A DNA stretch of 34,138 nt from positions 1-34,138 of the IMG/VR virus record IMGVR_UViG_3300017773_000061; one strand, given 5' to 3'. This DNA comes from a virus. Of the stretch, positions 1 through 6,564 are shown one piece after another. A program made the translations under genes and the position numbers. Numbering within the stretch: position 1 is the stretch's first letter; every line of letters begins with the position of its first letter. The notes beneath the pieces are model-generated. The model did no database searches. It saw nothing but the letters and a program-made list of their open reading frames with translations, and was not told the DNA's origin.

Positions 1-123
1 AAAGCAGGAGCAGGTATCGTAGAAGATTTTGGAGAAGCCATAGGAGAAGTAGGTGCTATAGGTACACAAATCGTAGAGGAAGTAGGCAAGATTAGTGTAA
101 AATCGGCTCTTGAAACAGCCAAA
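1..123. repeat. Left copy of 123-bp direct terminal repeat
   Basis: Bases 1-123 are identical to 34016-34138. The repeat lies inside a reading frame that continues without a break when the two ends are joined. This is what an assembler leaves when it closes a circular or circularly permuted molecule, so the unique length is about 34,015 bp. A true physical terminal repeat cannot be excluded from sequence alone. Confidence 0.95.
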
Positions 124-1206
124 GGAATGACTCAGCTTGAGAAGGATGCACGTTTAGCTGAAGCAAGGGCACAAGGTGTGTTAGAATCGTACAATAATCA
201 AGTTGAGTTGCTAAGGCAAACAAGAGATGATGAACGTCTAAGCATAGAAGATCGGCAGAAGGCTAATGAGGAGCTATTTGCAAAGCTCGAAGAAATGGAG
301 GCAGAGCAATTGCGTTTAGCAGGTATGAGACTGAAGGCGGCAAATGCAAACCTTGCACTACAGCCACAAAACATAGAGCTTCTTGAGGCTCAGATCATGG
401 CAGAGAATGAGTTGGCGGCAGTAACAGCGGCTTCTACAGGTTTCAAGACTGAGCAATTGATGGCTGAGGTAGCACTTGAGCGTGAGATATCTGACATCAA
501 ATCGGCAAAAGCACAAACAGCTCTTGACGTATCACGGATTGAGCAAGAGGCTATAGCGGAACGTAGTGGTAGTGAGTTATTAGCACTGCAAATGTCATTG
601 GATCGCATTGATAGTGAAAGGATGGCTGAGGTACAGCTACTACGCGACAAGCAGAAGATGTATGCTGAGAACAGCATGGCATACACCGAGATGCAAGGTC
701 AGATTGATATAGTAAACAAGACAGCATCACAGGCAGAGCTGACACTTGCAAGGCAGGTGCAACAGCAGAAATTAGGTCTTGCATTAGAGACTATGGCATC
801 CTTAAAAACTGCACTTGGTGAGAATACTAAGGCAGGTAAGGCACTTGGTGTAGCAGAGGCAGTGATCAATACCTATGTAGGTGCAACAGCGGCACTTAAG
901 AATCCGTTCCCCTTTAATATAGTAGCCTTAGCAGGTACGTTAGCGGCAGGTTTTGCAAGTGTAAGAAGCATATTAGCTGTAGATGAAACAGGTATGGATT
1001 CAGCTCCTTCGGGTGGATCGGGTGGAGCACCTGCTATGGTTGGGCCAAGCGTGAATATAGCAGGAGGTGGAGTGGATGCTCAATCACAATTACTAAGTGC
1101 AGTTGAGAAGAACACGAGTAAACCATCTAAGGCGTATGTTGTAGGTACTGAAGTTACAAGTCAACAAGCGTTGGATCGCAGGGTAGAGGAAAATGCAACG
1201 ATTTAA
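1..1206 (+). CDS. Tail tape-measure-like protein, C-terminal part (starts at 33434)
   Basis: This is the downstream two thirds of a gene that starts at 33434 and crosses the circle junction; the whole protein is 595 residues. An ATG at 127 is only an internal codon, because the frame is open from base 1. The part encoded here is a long Glu/Ala/Gln-rich coiled coil followed by a hydrophobic C-terminal stretch of the form GKALGVAEAVINTYVGA...PFPFNIVALAGTLAAGFASVRSIL. That stretch is a hallmark I associate with phage tape-measure and tail-internal proteins. Tape-measure proteins fill the tail tube, set its length and are ejected with the DNA. A Gly/Ser-rich tail ends the protein. The protease gene follows after 20 bases. 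The assignment rests on pattern and on position next to tail-tip genes; no other tape-measure candidate is present. Confidence 0.8.
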   Translation, partial: KAGAGIVEDFGEAIGEVGAIGTQIVEEVGKISVKSALETAKGMTQLEKDARLAEARAQGVLESYNNQVELLRQTRDDERLSIEDRQKANEELFAKLEEMEAEQLRLAGMRLKAANANLALQPQNIELLEAQIMAENELAAVTAASTGFKTEQLMAEVALEREISDIKSAKAQTALDVSRIEQEAIAERSGSELLALQMSLDRIDSERMAEVQLLRDKQKMYAENSMAYTEMQGQIDIVNKTASQAELTLARQVQQQKLGLALETMASLKTALGENTKAGKALGVAEAVINTYVGATAALKNPFPFNIVALAGTLAAGFASVRSILAVDETGMDSAPSGGSGGAPAMVGPSVNIAGGGVDAQSQLLSAVEKNTSKPSKAYVVGTEVTSQQALDRRVEENATI

Positions 1207-1215
1207 GAATAAGGC

Positions 1216-1229
1216 GTTATATAGATATG
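1216..1229 (+). promoter_or_regulatory. TTATATAG-type start-proximal motif, copy 1
   Basis: GTTATATAGATATG ends with the ATG of the protease gene. Near-identical strings end at the ATGs at 2666, 6229 and, with two changes, 28260. It could be a translation-start element or part of a late promoter; the sequence cannot decide. Confidence 0.55.
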
Positions 1230-2192
1230 AGAATAATTGAATTAGTATTAGACGAGGCGAGTATGGCTAACGGCATTGATGCAATAAGCATTGTCGGTCA
1301 ACCTGCTATAGAGGAGAACTTTATTGCGCTCAAATCTCAAACGGAGTACAAGTTTGCGACTATAAATGAGGAGAAGCGCCTGTTATTAGGCCCTGCGCTC
1401 ATACCAAATAAGCCCATATACAGGGTAAATGAAACAGGTGAGTTCTATGTGTACTTCAGTCGCAAAACCATACGTCAAGCAAACGAGCTGTACCACAAGA
1501 GAGGTAAGCAACAAAGCGCAACGCTTGAGCATGAAGTGCAATTACAGGGAACAACCGTAGTAGAATCATGGATCACTGAGGACAAGGATCAAGATAAGAG
1601 TAAGCTATATGGATATGACGTGCCTTTAGGTACATGGATGATAGCTATGAAGATTGATAACGATGACGTGTGGAATCAGTATGTGAAATCGGGCGAAGTG
1701 GCAGGATTTTCTATAGAGGGATACTTCGTAGATAAGATGCATAAGGATCAAGCAGTAGAGCAATCAGCTCAAATGGATCTTGAGACAATGATCAAAGAGA
1801 TCAATGAGGCAGATGCTTCAGAGCAATTAGAGATGCTAAAGAGCATTGTATCTAAGAAAGGTGTCTCATCCAATAAGATTGAGATGTACACTGACTACCC
1901 TAAGAGTGTACGCAATAACGCTAAACGAGGCATTAGCCTTAATGAGAAGAACGGCAATAAGTGTGCTACGCAAACAGGCAAGGTACGCGCACAGCAGTTA
2001 GCACAGGGCAAGAGCATATCAGTAAGCACGATAAAGAGAATGTATTCGTACCTTAGTAGAGCTGAGGTATACTACGATGCAGGAGATACATCGAGCTGTG
2101 GTACTATAAGTTACCTGTTATGGGGTGGCAAGAGCGCATTGGGATGGAGTAGAAATAAACTTAGAGAATTAGGACAATTAGATGAAAAATGA
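1227..2192 (+). CDS. XkdF-type prohead protease with C-terminal extra domain
   Basis: This 321-residue protein has an N-terminal half (about 1-170) that matches the XkdF-like putative serine protease family, which matures the capsid by cutting scaffold and capsid precursors. Visible landmarks are LEHE with His102, VESWITED at 112-119, GTW at 135-137 and GFSIEG with Ser162 as likely nucleophile; the His/Ser pairing is inferred from the family. After an acidic helix (about 180-212) comes a separate domain at about 219-318. It has Cys246 and Cys291, the motif KCATQTGKVRAQQL and the motif CGTISYLLWGGKSALGW. I know this as a recurrent accessory domain in phage head proteins but cannot name a function for it. 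The start sits behind the repeated GTTATATAGATATG motif, which supports this ATG. The scaffold and capsid genes follow. Confidence 0.78.
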   Translation: MRIIELVLDEASMANGIDAISIVGQPAIEENFIALKSQTEYKFATINEEKRLLLGPALIPNKPIYRVNETGEFYVYFSRKTIRQANELYHKRGKQQSATLEHEVQLQGTTVVESWITEDKDQDKSKLYGYDVPLGTWMIAMKIDNDDVWNQYVKSGEVAGFSIEGYFVDKMHKDQAVEQSAQMDLETMIKEINEADASEQLEMLKSIVSKKGVSSNKIEMYTDYPKSVRNNAKRGISLNEKNGNKCATQTGKVRAQQLAQGKSISVSTIKRMYSYLSRAEVYYDAGDTSSCGTISYLLWGGKSALGWSRNKLRELGQLDEK

Positions 2193-2637
2193 CAAAACAA
2201 AAGCCGTGTGGAAATTCATGGCTGACACGGAAGCAAAGCAGGAAAACAAGAAACGAGAGCAATCAGAGCGATTGGTCAAGGTAGAGCTTGGTTTGAAAAC
2301 TGACATCAAGTCTGCTACAAAGGCCTTGATCAAAGCAGATAAAGATGGAGTAGCAATCATGCGGAAGCTCAATGCGGCTCGTAAGGAGTTTGTTGCATTA
2401 GGAGAAGATATGGTTGCATGGGATAAGGGCTTTGACAAGATGGGTGCTAACGCACAAAAACTACTTGCAAAAGCTGAGAAATCATTAGCTGAGTTAGACA
2501 TTGAGAGTGATGAGGTAGATTACATCGCTGATTTAGATGAGGTCTTGAATGATTGGGAGGATAGAGAGTTCAATTTCCCCAATGCTGATATTTTAGCAAA
2601 AGCCCTTAAACAGGTCAAGAGCTTAGGCAATTTGTAA
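2182..2637 (+). CDS. Small coiled-coil protein of the head operon
   Basis: This 151-residue protein is almost entirely charged helix (KQENKKREQSERLVKVEL near the start, LLAKAEKSLAELDIESDE in the middle). It overlaps the end of the protease gene by 11 bases and precedes the scaffold gene. The place between protease and scaffold suggests a head-assembly role, such as a scaffold helper or minor capsid protein. I recognise no family, so the function is open. Confidence 0.72.
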   Translation: MKNDKTKAVWKFMADTEAKQENKKREQSERLVKVELGLKTDIKSATKALIKADKDGVAIMRKLNAARKEFVALGEDMVAWDKGFDKMGANAQKLLAKAEKSLAELDIESDEVDYIADLDEVLNDWEDREFNFPNADILAKALKQVKSLGNL

Positions 2638-2654
2638 CAAAACAAAGTAAAAGA

Positions 2655-2668
2655 GTTATATAGGTATG
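2655..2668 (+). promoter_or_regulatory. TTATATAG-type start-proximal motif, copy 2
   Basis: GTTATATAGGTATG ends with the ATG of the scaffold gene at 2666. It differs from the copy at 1216 by one base. Confidence 0.55.
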
Positions 2669-3499
2669 GATTCACAAACGACATTGAATAAGATCTTGAT
2701 TGCACTTGGCATGGCTGAGGAAGTAAAGATCAATTTGGAAGAACGCAAAATGGCTGAAGGCGATGTAGTCTTTGAGGCAGAATCATTCGAAGCAGGAGAG
2801 GCTGTATTCATTATGAATGAGGATGGAGAGAAGATACCTGCACCCGAAGGTCATTACGCTATGGAGGATGGGAAAGTAATGATGGTAGATGATCAAGGTG
2901 TCATCTCAGCATACGATGATGCCCCTGTAGAAGAAGAGGAAGCAGAAGGCGAAGAGCCTAAAGCAGAAGAAGAGGCAGAAGAAGTAGAAGCCTCAGAAGA
3001 ATGTAAGGATTGCGAAGGTGATGTAGATCTCAAAGAACCATGTTGGGAAGGCTACGAGCAATACGGAACGAAAATGGTAGATGGCAAAGAAGTACCGAAT
3101 TGTGTACCTATCGATGCTGAGAAGGAAAAGGAAGTGGAAATGAGCGACGAAGTAGTATCAGAAGTAGCAGAAGCTACAGCAGAAGCTAAAGACCCTAAGA
3201 AGGTCGTTGAAAGCACTACCACGTCAAAAGAAACGTATTTCGCAGAGCAAGAAAAGTTGAAGGTAGAATTTGCCTCAGCTAAGGAGCAATGGGCAACGGA
3301 AAGAGCAGAATTAGAGACAATCAAAACTGAGCTTAGTGCTGAGATTGATGAGTTGAAAGAAAGACTTGCTACTGAACCGAGTGCAGAGCCATTGAGCCAT
3401 AGCGTTGAAGGTAAAGGTGAGGATGTACGCTTGTACAAACACAAGAGTAAGCATCGCACCAATACAAAAGACTCAGTATTGTCTCGTTTATATAAGTAA
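2666..3499 (+). CDS. Putative capsid scaffolding protein, acidic
   Basis: This 277-residue protein immediately precedes the capsid gene. Residues 20-85 form a segment (VFEAESFEAGEAVFIMNEDG, then EGHYAMEDGKVMMVDDQG) that I associate with scaffold-like proteins of Bacteroidota phages. A very Glu/Ala-rich stretch follows at about 90-112. A Cys-containing insert lies at about 112-148 (CKDC, then PCWEGYEQYGTK and VPNCVPID). The C-terminal part is a coiled coil (about 195-245) ending in a basic tail. Scaffolds are typically helical, charged and removed by the head protease, which fits the XkdF-type gene two genes upstream. No enzyme motif is visible. The start is supported by the GTTATATAGGTATG motif. 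The Cys insert is odd for a scaffold and may bind metal or form disulfides. Confidence 0.7.
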   Translation: MDSQTTLNKILIALGMAEEVKINLEERKMAEGDVVFEAESFEAGEAVFIMNEDGEKIPAPEGHYAMEDGKVMMVDDQGVISAYDDAPVEEEEAEGEEPKAEEEAEEVEASEECKDCEGDVDLKEPCWEGYEQYGTKMVDGKEVPNCVPIDAEKEKEVEMSDEVVSEVAEATAEAKDPKKVVESTTTSKETYFAEQEKLKVEFASAKEQWATERAELETIKTELSAEIDELKERLATEPSAEPLSHSVEGKGEDVRLYKHKSKHRTNTKDSVLSRLYK

Positions 3500-3527
3500 A
3501 TTAAGTAGAACCTAAAGATTAAAAATT

Positions 3528-4394
3528 ATGTCTTTATCAATTACAAGCACATATGCAGGAGAAGCAGCGGCAAAATACATCGCGGCGGCTCTTTTAAGTG
3601 CAAAAACTCTTGACTCACAGGCTATCAGCATCATGCCAAATGTCAAGTACAAGCAAGTTATCCGTAAAGGTGCAGTAAGCGGATTAGTTCAGAACGCATC
3701 ATGTGATTTTAGCGATGCAGGTGCAGTTGTACTTACTGAGCGTATCATGCAACCGACTGAGAAGCAAGTGAACTTACAGCTTTGTAAGGATGACTTTCAA
3801 TCAGATTGGGATGCAATCTCAATGGGCTATAGCGCACATGACGTTATGCCAAAGAATTTCCAAGACTTCTTGATCGCTGAAATCGCGGCTCAAGTAGCTC
3901 AAGACACTGAGACTTCAATTTGGACTGATCTTCAAGCGTTATTCGCTGTATCAGGATCAGGTGTAGTTAACAACGGATCGACAGCAGTATTGACAGCGGC
4001 TAACGTAGATGATGAATTAGCGGCAGTAATCGATGCTATCCCGAATACAATCTATGATGCAGAGGACTTAGTTCTATATGTATCTCCAAAGATTGCTAAA
4101 TTGTACATGCGTAACTTAGGTACTGCAGGATACAATGACGTGTATTCAGTAGGCGAAAAGCCATTGAACTTTGAAGGCAAAGACATGATCGTATGTCCTG
4201 GTCTTGGTGCAGATGAAATCGTAGCGGCTCAGAAGTCTAACTTGTTCTTCGGTACAGGTTTGATGAATGACATGAACGAAGTGAAAATTATCGACATGGC
4301 TGACATCGACGGCTCGAAAAACGTACGTTTCGTAATGCGTTTCACTCGTGGTGTTCAGTTCGGTATCGGATCTGAGATCGTTCTTAATCGTTAA
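3528..4394 (+). CDS. Major capsid protein (HK97-fold expected)
   Basis: This 288-residue protein directly follows the scaffold and carries the features of a compact HK97-type capsid protein. It has an Ala-rich N-terminal helix (about 8-30), a long spine-like helical stretch at about 110-145 (PKNFQDFLIAEIAAQVAQDT) and the segment DAEDLVLYVSPKIAKLYMRN near 175-195. Its C-terminus rich in beta strands includes FVMRFTRGVQFGIGSEIVL. No separate protease or decoration domain is present. Codons here are more uniform than in neighbouring genes, as expected for a highly expressed protein. The leader is A-rich (taaagattaaaaattATG) with no Shine-Dalgarno site, typical of Bacteroidota. A hairpin with a short T run follows the stop codon. 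Confidence 0.85.
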   Translation: MSLSITSTYAGEAAAKYIAAALLSAKTLDSQAISIMPNVKYKQVIRKGAVSGLVQNASCDFSDAGAVVLTERIMQPTEKQVNLQLCKDDFQSDWDAISMGYSAHDVMPKNFQDFLIAEIAAQVAQDTETSIWTDLQALFAVSGSGVVNNGSTAVLTAANVDDELAAVIDAIPNTIYDAEDLVLYVSPKIAKLYMRNLGTAGYNDVYSVGEKPLNFEGKDMIVCPGLGADEIVAAQKSNLFFGTGLMNDMNEVKIIDMADIDGSKNVRFVMRFTRGVQFGIGSEIVLNR

Positions 4395-4406
4395 TACTAA
4401 CTTGGG

Positions 4407-4437
4407 AGGGGGTGAGAGTTGAAAGCCTTGCCCCTTT
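4407..4437 (+). terminator. Possible weak terminator after the capsid gene
   Basis: AGGGGGTGAG at 4407-4416 can pair with CTTGCCCCTT at 4427-4436, with some G-T pairs and a 10-base loop, followed by only three T. It may attenuate transcription or stabilise the capsid mRNA rather than stop it fully. Confidence 0.4.
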
Positions 4438-4458
4438 ACCGACTAAAAACAACATACA

Positions 4459-4998
4459 ATGAGTTGTAACTTAAGTTTAGGGCGTTTAGAGCCTTGTAAA
4501 GATAAAGTCGGTGGACTAAGAGCAGTATATTTCGTTAATTACGCGCCTTTGTCTTTAACATATGACAGCACTGATACTGATGTAGTGGATGATATCCATG
4601 CGGCAGATGGTACTTCAGATGTTACCGCATTCAAATATGACCTTAAAGGAGCAAATAGTTTCGAGCAGAACGTAAACGCATCTCGTGAGAATGGGACTGT
4701 ATTTTATGAGCAAGTCTTGAACCTACAGCTTAAAGGTTTAAGCAAAGCATCGCATAAAGAACTAAAGCTAATGGCCTATGGCCGCCCTCACGTACTCGTA
4801 GAGGACAACAACGGCAAGTTCTTCTTGATGGGAGCAAAGCACGGAGCAGATGTAACAGGTGGAACAATCGTAACAGGATCAGCTATGGGTGATCTATACG
4901 GATACACCTTGTCATTGACAGCTCAAGAGCAAGTTCCTGCTAACTTTGTAGACGTAGCAGAATTATCCAGTATTATGACCGTAACTGCGGGCTCGTAA
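4459..4998 (+). CDS. Major tail (tube) protein
   Basis: This 179-residue protein opens with an LEPCKDKVGGLRAVYFVNY segment. In the small tail proteins I know from Flavobacterium-type phages, a PCKDKVGG start is followed by a beta-rich body. Here the body includes YDLKGANSFEQNVNASREN, then TVFYEQVLNLQLKGL, LVEDNNGKFFLMGAKHGADV and a closing YGYTLSLTAQEQVPANFV. Repeated beta strands, a size near 180 residues and the place right after the capsid gene fit a tail tube protein, which stacks as hexameric rings around the tape measure. A strong terminator follows, so this is the last gene of the head-tail transcript. Assignment is by pattern memory, not by a search. Confidence 0.72.
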   Translation: MSCNLSLGRLEPCKDKVGGLRAVYFVNYAPLSLTYDSTDTDVVDDIHAADGTSDVTAFKYDLKGANSFEQNVNASRENGTVFYEQVLNLQLKGLSKASHKELKLMAYGRPHVLVEDNNGKFFLMGAKHGADVTGGTIVTGSAMGDLYGYTLSLTAQEQVPANFVDVAELSSIMTVTAGS

Positions 4999-5024
4999 TA
5001 CATACTTGTGTTAAGTAGAGAAAG

Positions 5025-5053
5025 GGGTTTACGCGGAGTAAGCCCTTTTTTTT
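5025..5053 (+). terminator. Rho-independent terminator after the tail tube gene
   Basis: GGGTTTAC (5025-5032) pairs with GTAAGCCC (5038-5045) around a 5-base loop, with eight T at 5046-5053. It closes the capsid/tail tube transcription unit just before the promoter at 5063. Confidence 0.88.
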
Positions 5054-5062
5054 ACCTGTTTA

Positions 5063-5111
5063 TTTTGTAGATTTAAAAAGATTACTTATCTTTACCATGT
5101 AATCAAAAAGC
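5063..5111 (+). promoter_or_regulatory. Bacteroidota-type promoter, class A, with A-rich leader
   Basis: TTTTG (5063-5067), a 19-base spacer and TATCTTTAC (5087-5095) match the Bacteroidota -33/-7 layout. The leader element AATCAAAAAGC lies at 5101-5111, and the ATG of the next gene is 8 bases further. Four other promoters in the window share exactly this spacing. Confidence 0.82.
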
Positions 5112-5118
5112 TACAATC

Positions 5119-5487
5119 ATGGAAAAAACCAAATACCCCGATGGGTACATGCCGAAGATCGACTTTTGGCAGTCTCAATTTTGCAAGGCCAAGACTCCCG
5201 AAGATGAGGCACACGCAAAGAGCAAAATCATATGGTTTTGTAAGAAGCAGAACGAGGTGTACGGAACTATGTACACAGCAGAGGATTTCTTGCCTCAAGA
5301 GCATTTCATTCAACGCCCTAACGAGCACAAGGCGTATGTTGTTAAGAGAATCAAAATGGTCTTAGATGACCTGCAACACGCTCGTAAGAATGGCGGTGTA
5401 CCTGCTGATTGGATGGACATGAATCAGTTGTCCCATAGTACGCTCAAGAATGCTTTAGAGCTAATGGAGCACTTTTGGGAAGAGTAA
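5119..5487 (+). CDS. Hypothetical protein, promoter-proximal
   Basis: This 122-residue soluble protein has mixed charge, with Trp/Phe-rich patches (IDFWQSQFCKA, KIIWFCKKQNEVYG) and a helical C-terminus (MLKNALELMEHFWEE-like ending). I recognise no family. It has its own promoter (5063) and is followed by a hairpin. Together with the next two genes it forms a small cassette inserted between tail tube and portal genes, which suggests an accessory or early-expressed function rather than a structural one. Confidence 0.72.
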   Translation: MEKTKYPDGYMPKIDFWQSQFCKAKTPEDEAHAKSKIIWFCKKQNEVYGTMYTAEDFLPQEHFIQRPNEHKAYVVKRIKMVLDDLQHARKNGGVPADWMDMNQLSHSTLKNALELMEHFWEE

Positions 5488-5494
5488 GAATAGA

Positions 5495-5516
5495 TGCCCT
5501 GCCGTTTGGTGGGGCA
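5495..5516 (+). terminator. Strong hairpin, possible terminator overlapping a promoter
   Basis: TGCCCTGCC (5495-5503) pairs with GGTGGGGCA (5508-5516) around a GTTT loop, but only a poor T run follows. The loop contains TTTG, which may also act as the -33 element of the promoter just downstream. Confidence 0.5.
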
Positions 5517-5553
5517 CTATATCTTTTGTATATTTACAAAGAATCAAAAAGCA
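5505..5553 (+). promoter_or_regulatory. Promoter, class B, with TTTGTA-TATT-TACAAA palindrome
   Basis: TTTTGTATATTTACAAA lies at 5524-5540 and contains TATATTTAC (5529-5537), a good -7 box. A TTTG lies at 5505-5508, about 20 bases upstream. The leader element AATCAAAAAGC is at 5542-5552, and the ATG is at 5561. The 16-base inverted repeat could also be an operator. Confidence 0.65.
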
Positions 5554-5560
5554 ATATCAA

Positions 5561-5815
5561 ATGGAGAACAGGAAACTCGTAAACGCTTGGACGTGTTGGG
5601 ACTTAGAAAGCGACCAACGTGATAACAGCAATCATTACAGCCTACAGCAGTATTCGCTCGGCAACCCAATGGACGATAAGAAGCATGTAGTGTACTATCG
5701 CCTATTCAATGACACATATGGATACGATCAGTATTTCATGAACACTAAGGCCCTCGCAGACGTCTTATTCGATAAGAATCTCGATCCGTTTAACCGCAAA
5801 TCAGTAACAAAATGA
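5561..5815 (+). CDS. Small hypothetical protein
   Basis: This 84-residue protein is rich in Trp, Tyr and Asn (WTCWDLESDQRDNSNHYSLQ near the start), with no membrane segment or motif I recognise. It has its own promoter with the standard AATCAAAAAGC leader. Its stop codon overlaps the next start (ATGA at 5812), so the two genes are coupled. Confidence 0.7.
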   Translation: MENRKLVNAWTCWDLESDQRDNSNHYSLQQYSLGNPMDDKKHVVYYRLFNDTYGYDQYFMNTKALADVLFDKNLDPFNRKSVTK

Positions 5816-6138
5816 GAGTAATTAAGATAGATGCTGAGAACAAGGGTATGTACGACATCGAGATAGGTGATGAATGGCAAGACATATCGAAAGCCTTGCA
5901 CCAAAAGGCTGAGTATTTTCAACCTGTACGATTCAGAGATGATATAGACCTCATTGTAGATGAAGAAGGCTTGTTTAAGAACTACGGATTTGGCTTCAAG
6001 GTAAACGGAGTGCCGTTCTTTGGTAATGGATTGCTCATAAGTACACAAGGAGAGGAATATGTTGACGTATACGCTAAAGCAAACGACATTGAGATTGATT
6101 TGCAGTATGTCAAGGTAAGCGATTTTTATACGCGATAG
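5812..6138 (+). CDS. Hypothetical protein, possibly DUF3846-like
   Basis: This 108-residue protein has the order: short beta start, helix with ALHQKAEYFQPV, DIDLIVDEEGLFKNYGFGFKVNGVPFFGNGLLIS. The run of 'P-V, then LIVDEEG-L-K, then a glycine-rich strand' resembles the DUF3846 family of small phage/plasmid proteins of unknown role; this is a weak likeness judged by eye. It starts inside the stop of the previous gene and is followed by a strong terminator. Confidence 0.68.
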   Translation: MRVIKIDAENKGMYDIEIGDEWQDISKALHQKAEYFQPVRFRDDIDLIVDEEGLFKNYGFGFKVNGVPFFGNGLLISTQGEEYVDVYAKANDIEIDLQYVKVSDFYTR

Positions 6139-6164
6139 GGTATAACGATTTATTGTAGCGGAAG

Positions 6165-6194
6165 AGGGTGGATCGAAAGGTCTGCCCTTTTTTT
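6165..6194 (+). terminator. Rho-independent terminator with GAAA loop
   Basis: AGGGTGGATC (6165-6174) pairs with GGTCTGCCCT (6179-6188), with some G-T pairs, around a GAAA tetraloop; seven T end the structure. It closes the three-gene cassette 5119-6138. Confidence 0.87.
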
Positions 6195-6217
6195 ATGTAT
6201 TGAAATAGAGGTTTTGC

Positions 6218-6231
6218 ATTATATAGGTATG
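6218..6231 (+). promoter_or_regulatory. TTATATAG-type start-proximal motif, copy 3
   Basis: ATTATATAGGTATG ends with the ATG at 6229. It matches the strings before the protease and scaffold genes and decides the start codon of the next gene. Confidence 0.55.
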
Positions 6232-6564
6232 ACAATAGTTAGTCCGAATACAACCGATCACGTAATTAAGGTAGCCACTCGTAGTTATACGGGTGATTTG
6301 ACCTTACAGGTACGGGATGATTACAGCAAAGAGACATACAAACCTGCGTGTAGCATTACGATTAGTAATAGCTATCGACAAGTAGGGTTTGCGTTTAACT
6401 TTCAAGAAGAGCAGTGGTATCGGATCGTGCTAAAGGATAGTGATGGTATACCTGTGTATAGAGGTAAGGTATTTTGTACAGCACAAGAGGCTAAGAGCTT
6501 CAGCGTGATCAAAGACAAGTACACCGAGAACATGGGATACGAAAATAAATTTATGACATTATGA
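6229..6564 (+). CDS. Small beta-rich protein upstream of the portal
   Basis: This 111-residue protein alternates polar and hydrophobic residues as in a beta sandwich (HVIKVATRSYTGDLTLQVRD, then ITISNSYRQVGFAFNF and PVYRGKVFCTAQEA). The end 'YRGKVFCTAQEAKSFSVIKDKYTEN' resembles small proteins I have seen beside portals in Bacteroidota phages; a minor virion role is likely but unproven. The frame is open further upstream through a TTG at 6214. The ATG at 6229 is preferred because it sits in the repeated TTATATAGGTATG motif. The stop overlaps the portal start (ATGA). Confidence 0.75.
   Translation: MTIVSPNTTDHVIKVATRSYTGDLTLQVRDDYSKETYKPACSITISNSYRQVGFAFNFQEEQWYRIVLKDSDGIPVYRGKVFCTAQEAKSFSVIKDKYTENMGYENKFMTL

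Noticed and set aside
127-1206. ATG at 127 as the true start of a 359-residue protein
   Set aside because: The frame is open to base 1 and joins, through the 123-bp end repeat, to the frame starting at 33434. The ATG is internal.
3052-3462. Minus-strand frame of 136 residues opposite the scaffold
   Set aside because: Ser/Leu-rich mirror of a Glu/Ala-rich coding region; all supported genes are on the + strand.
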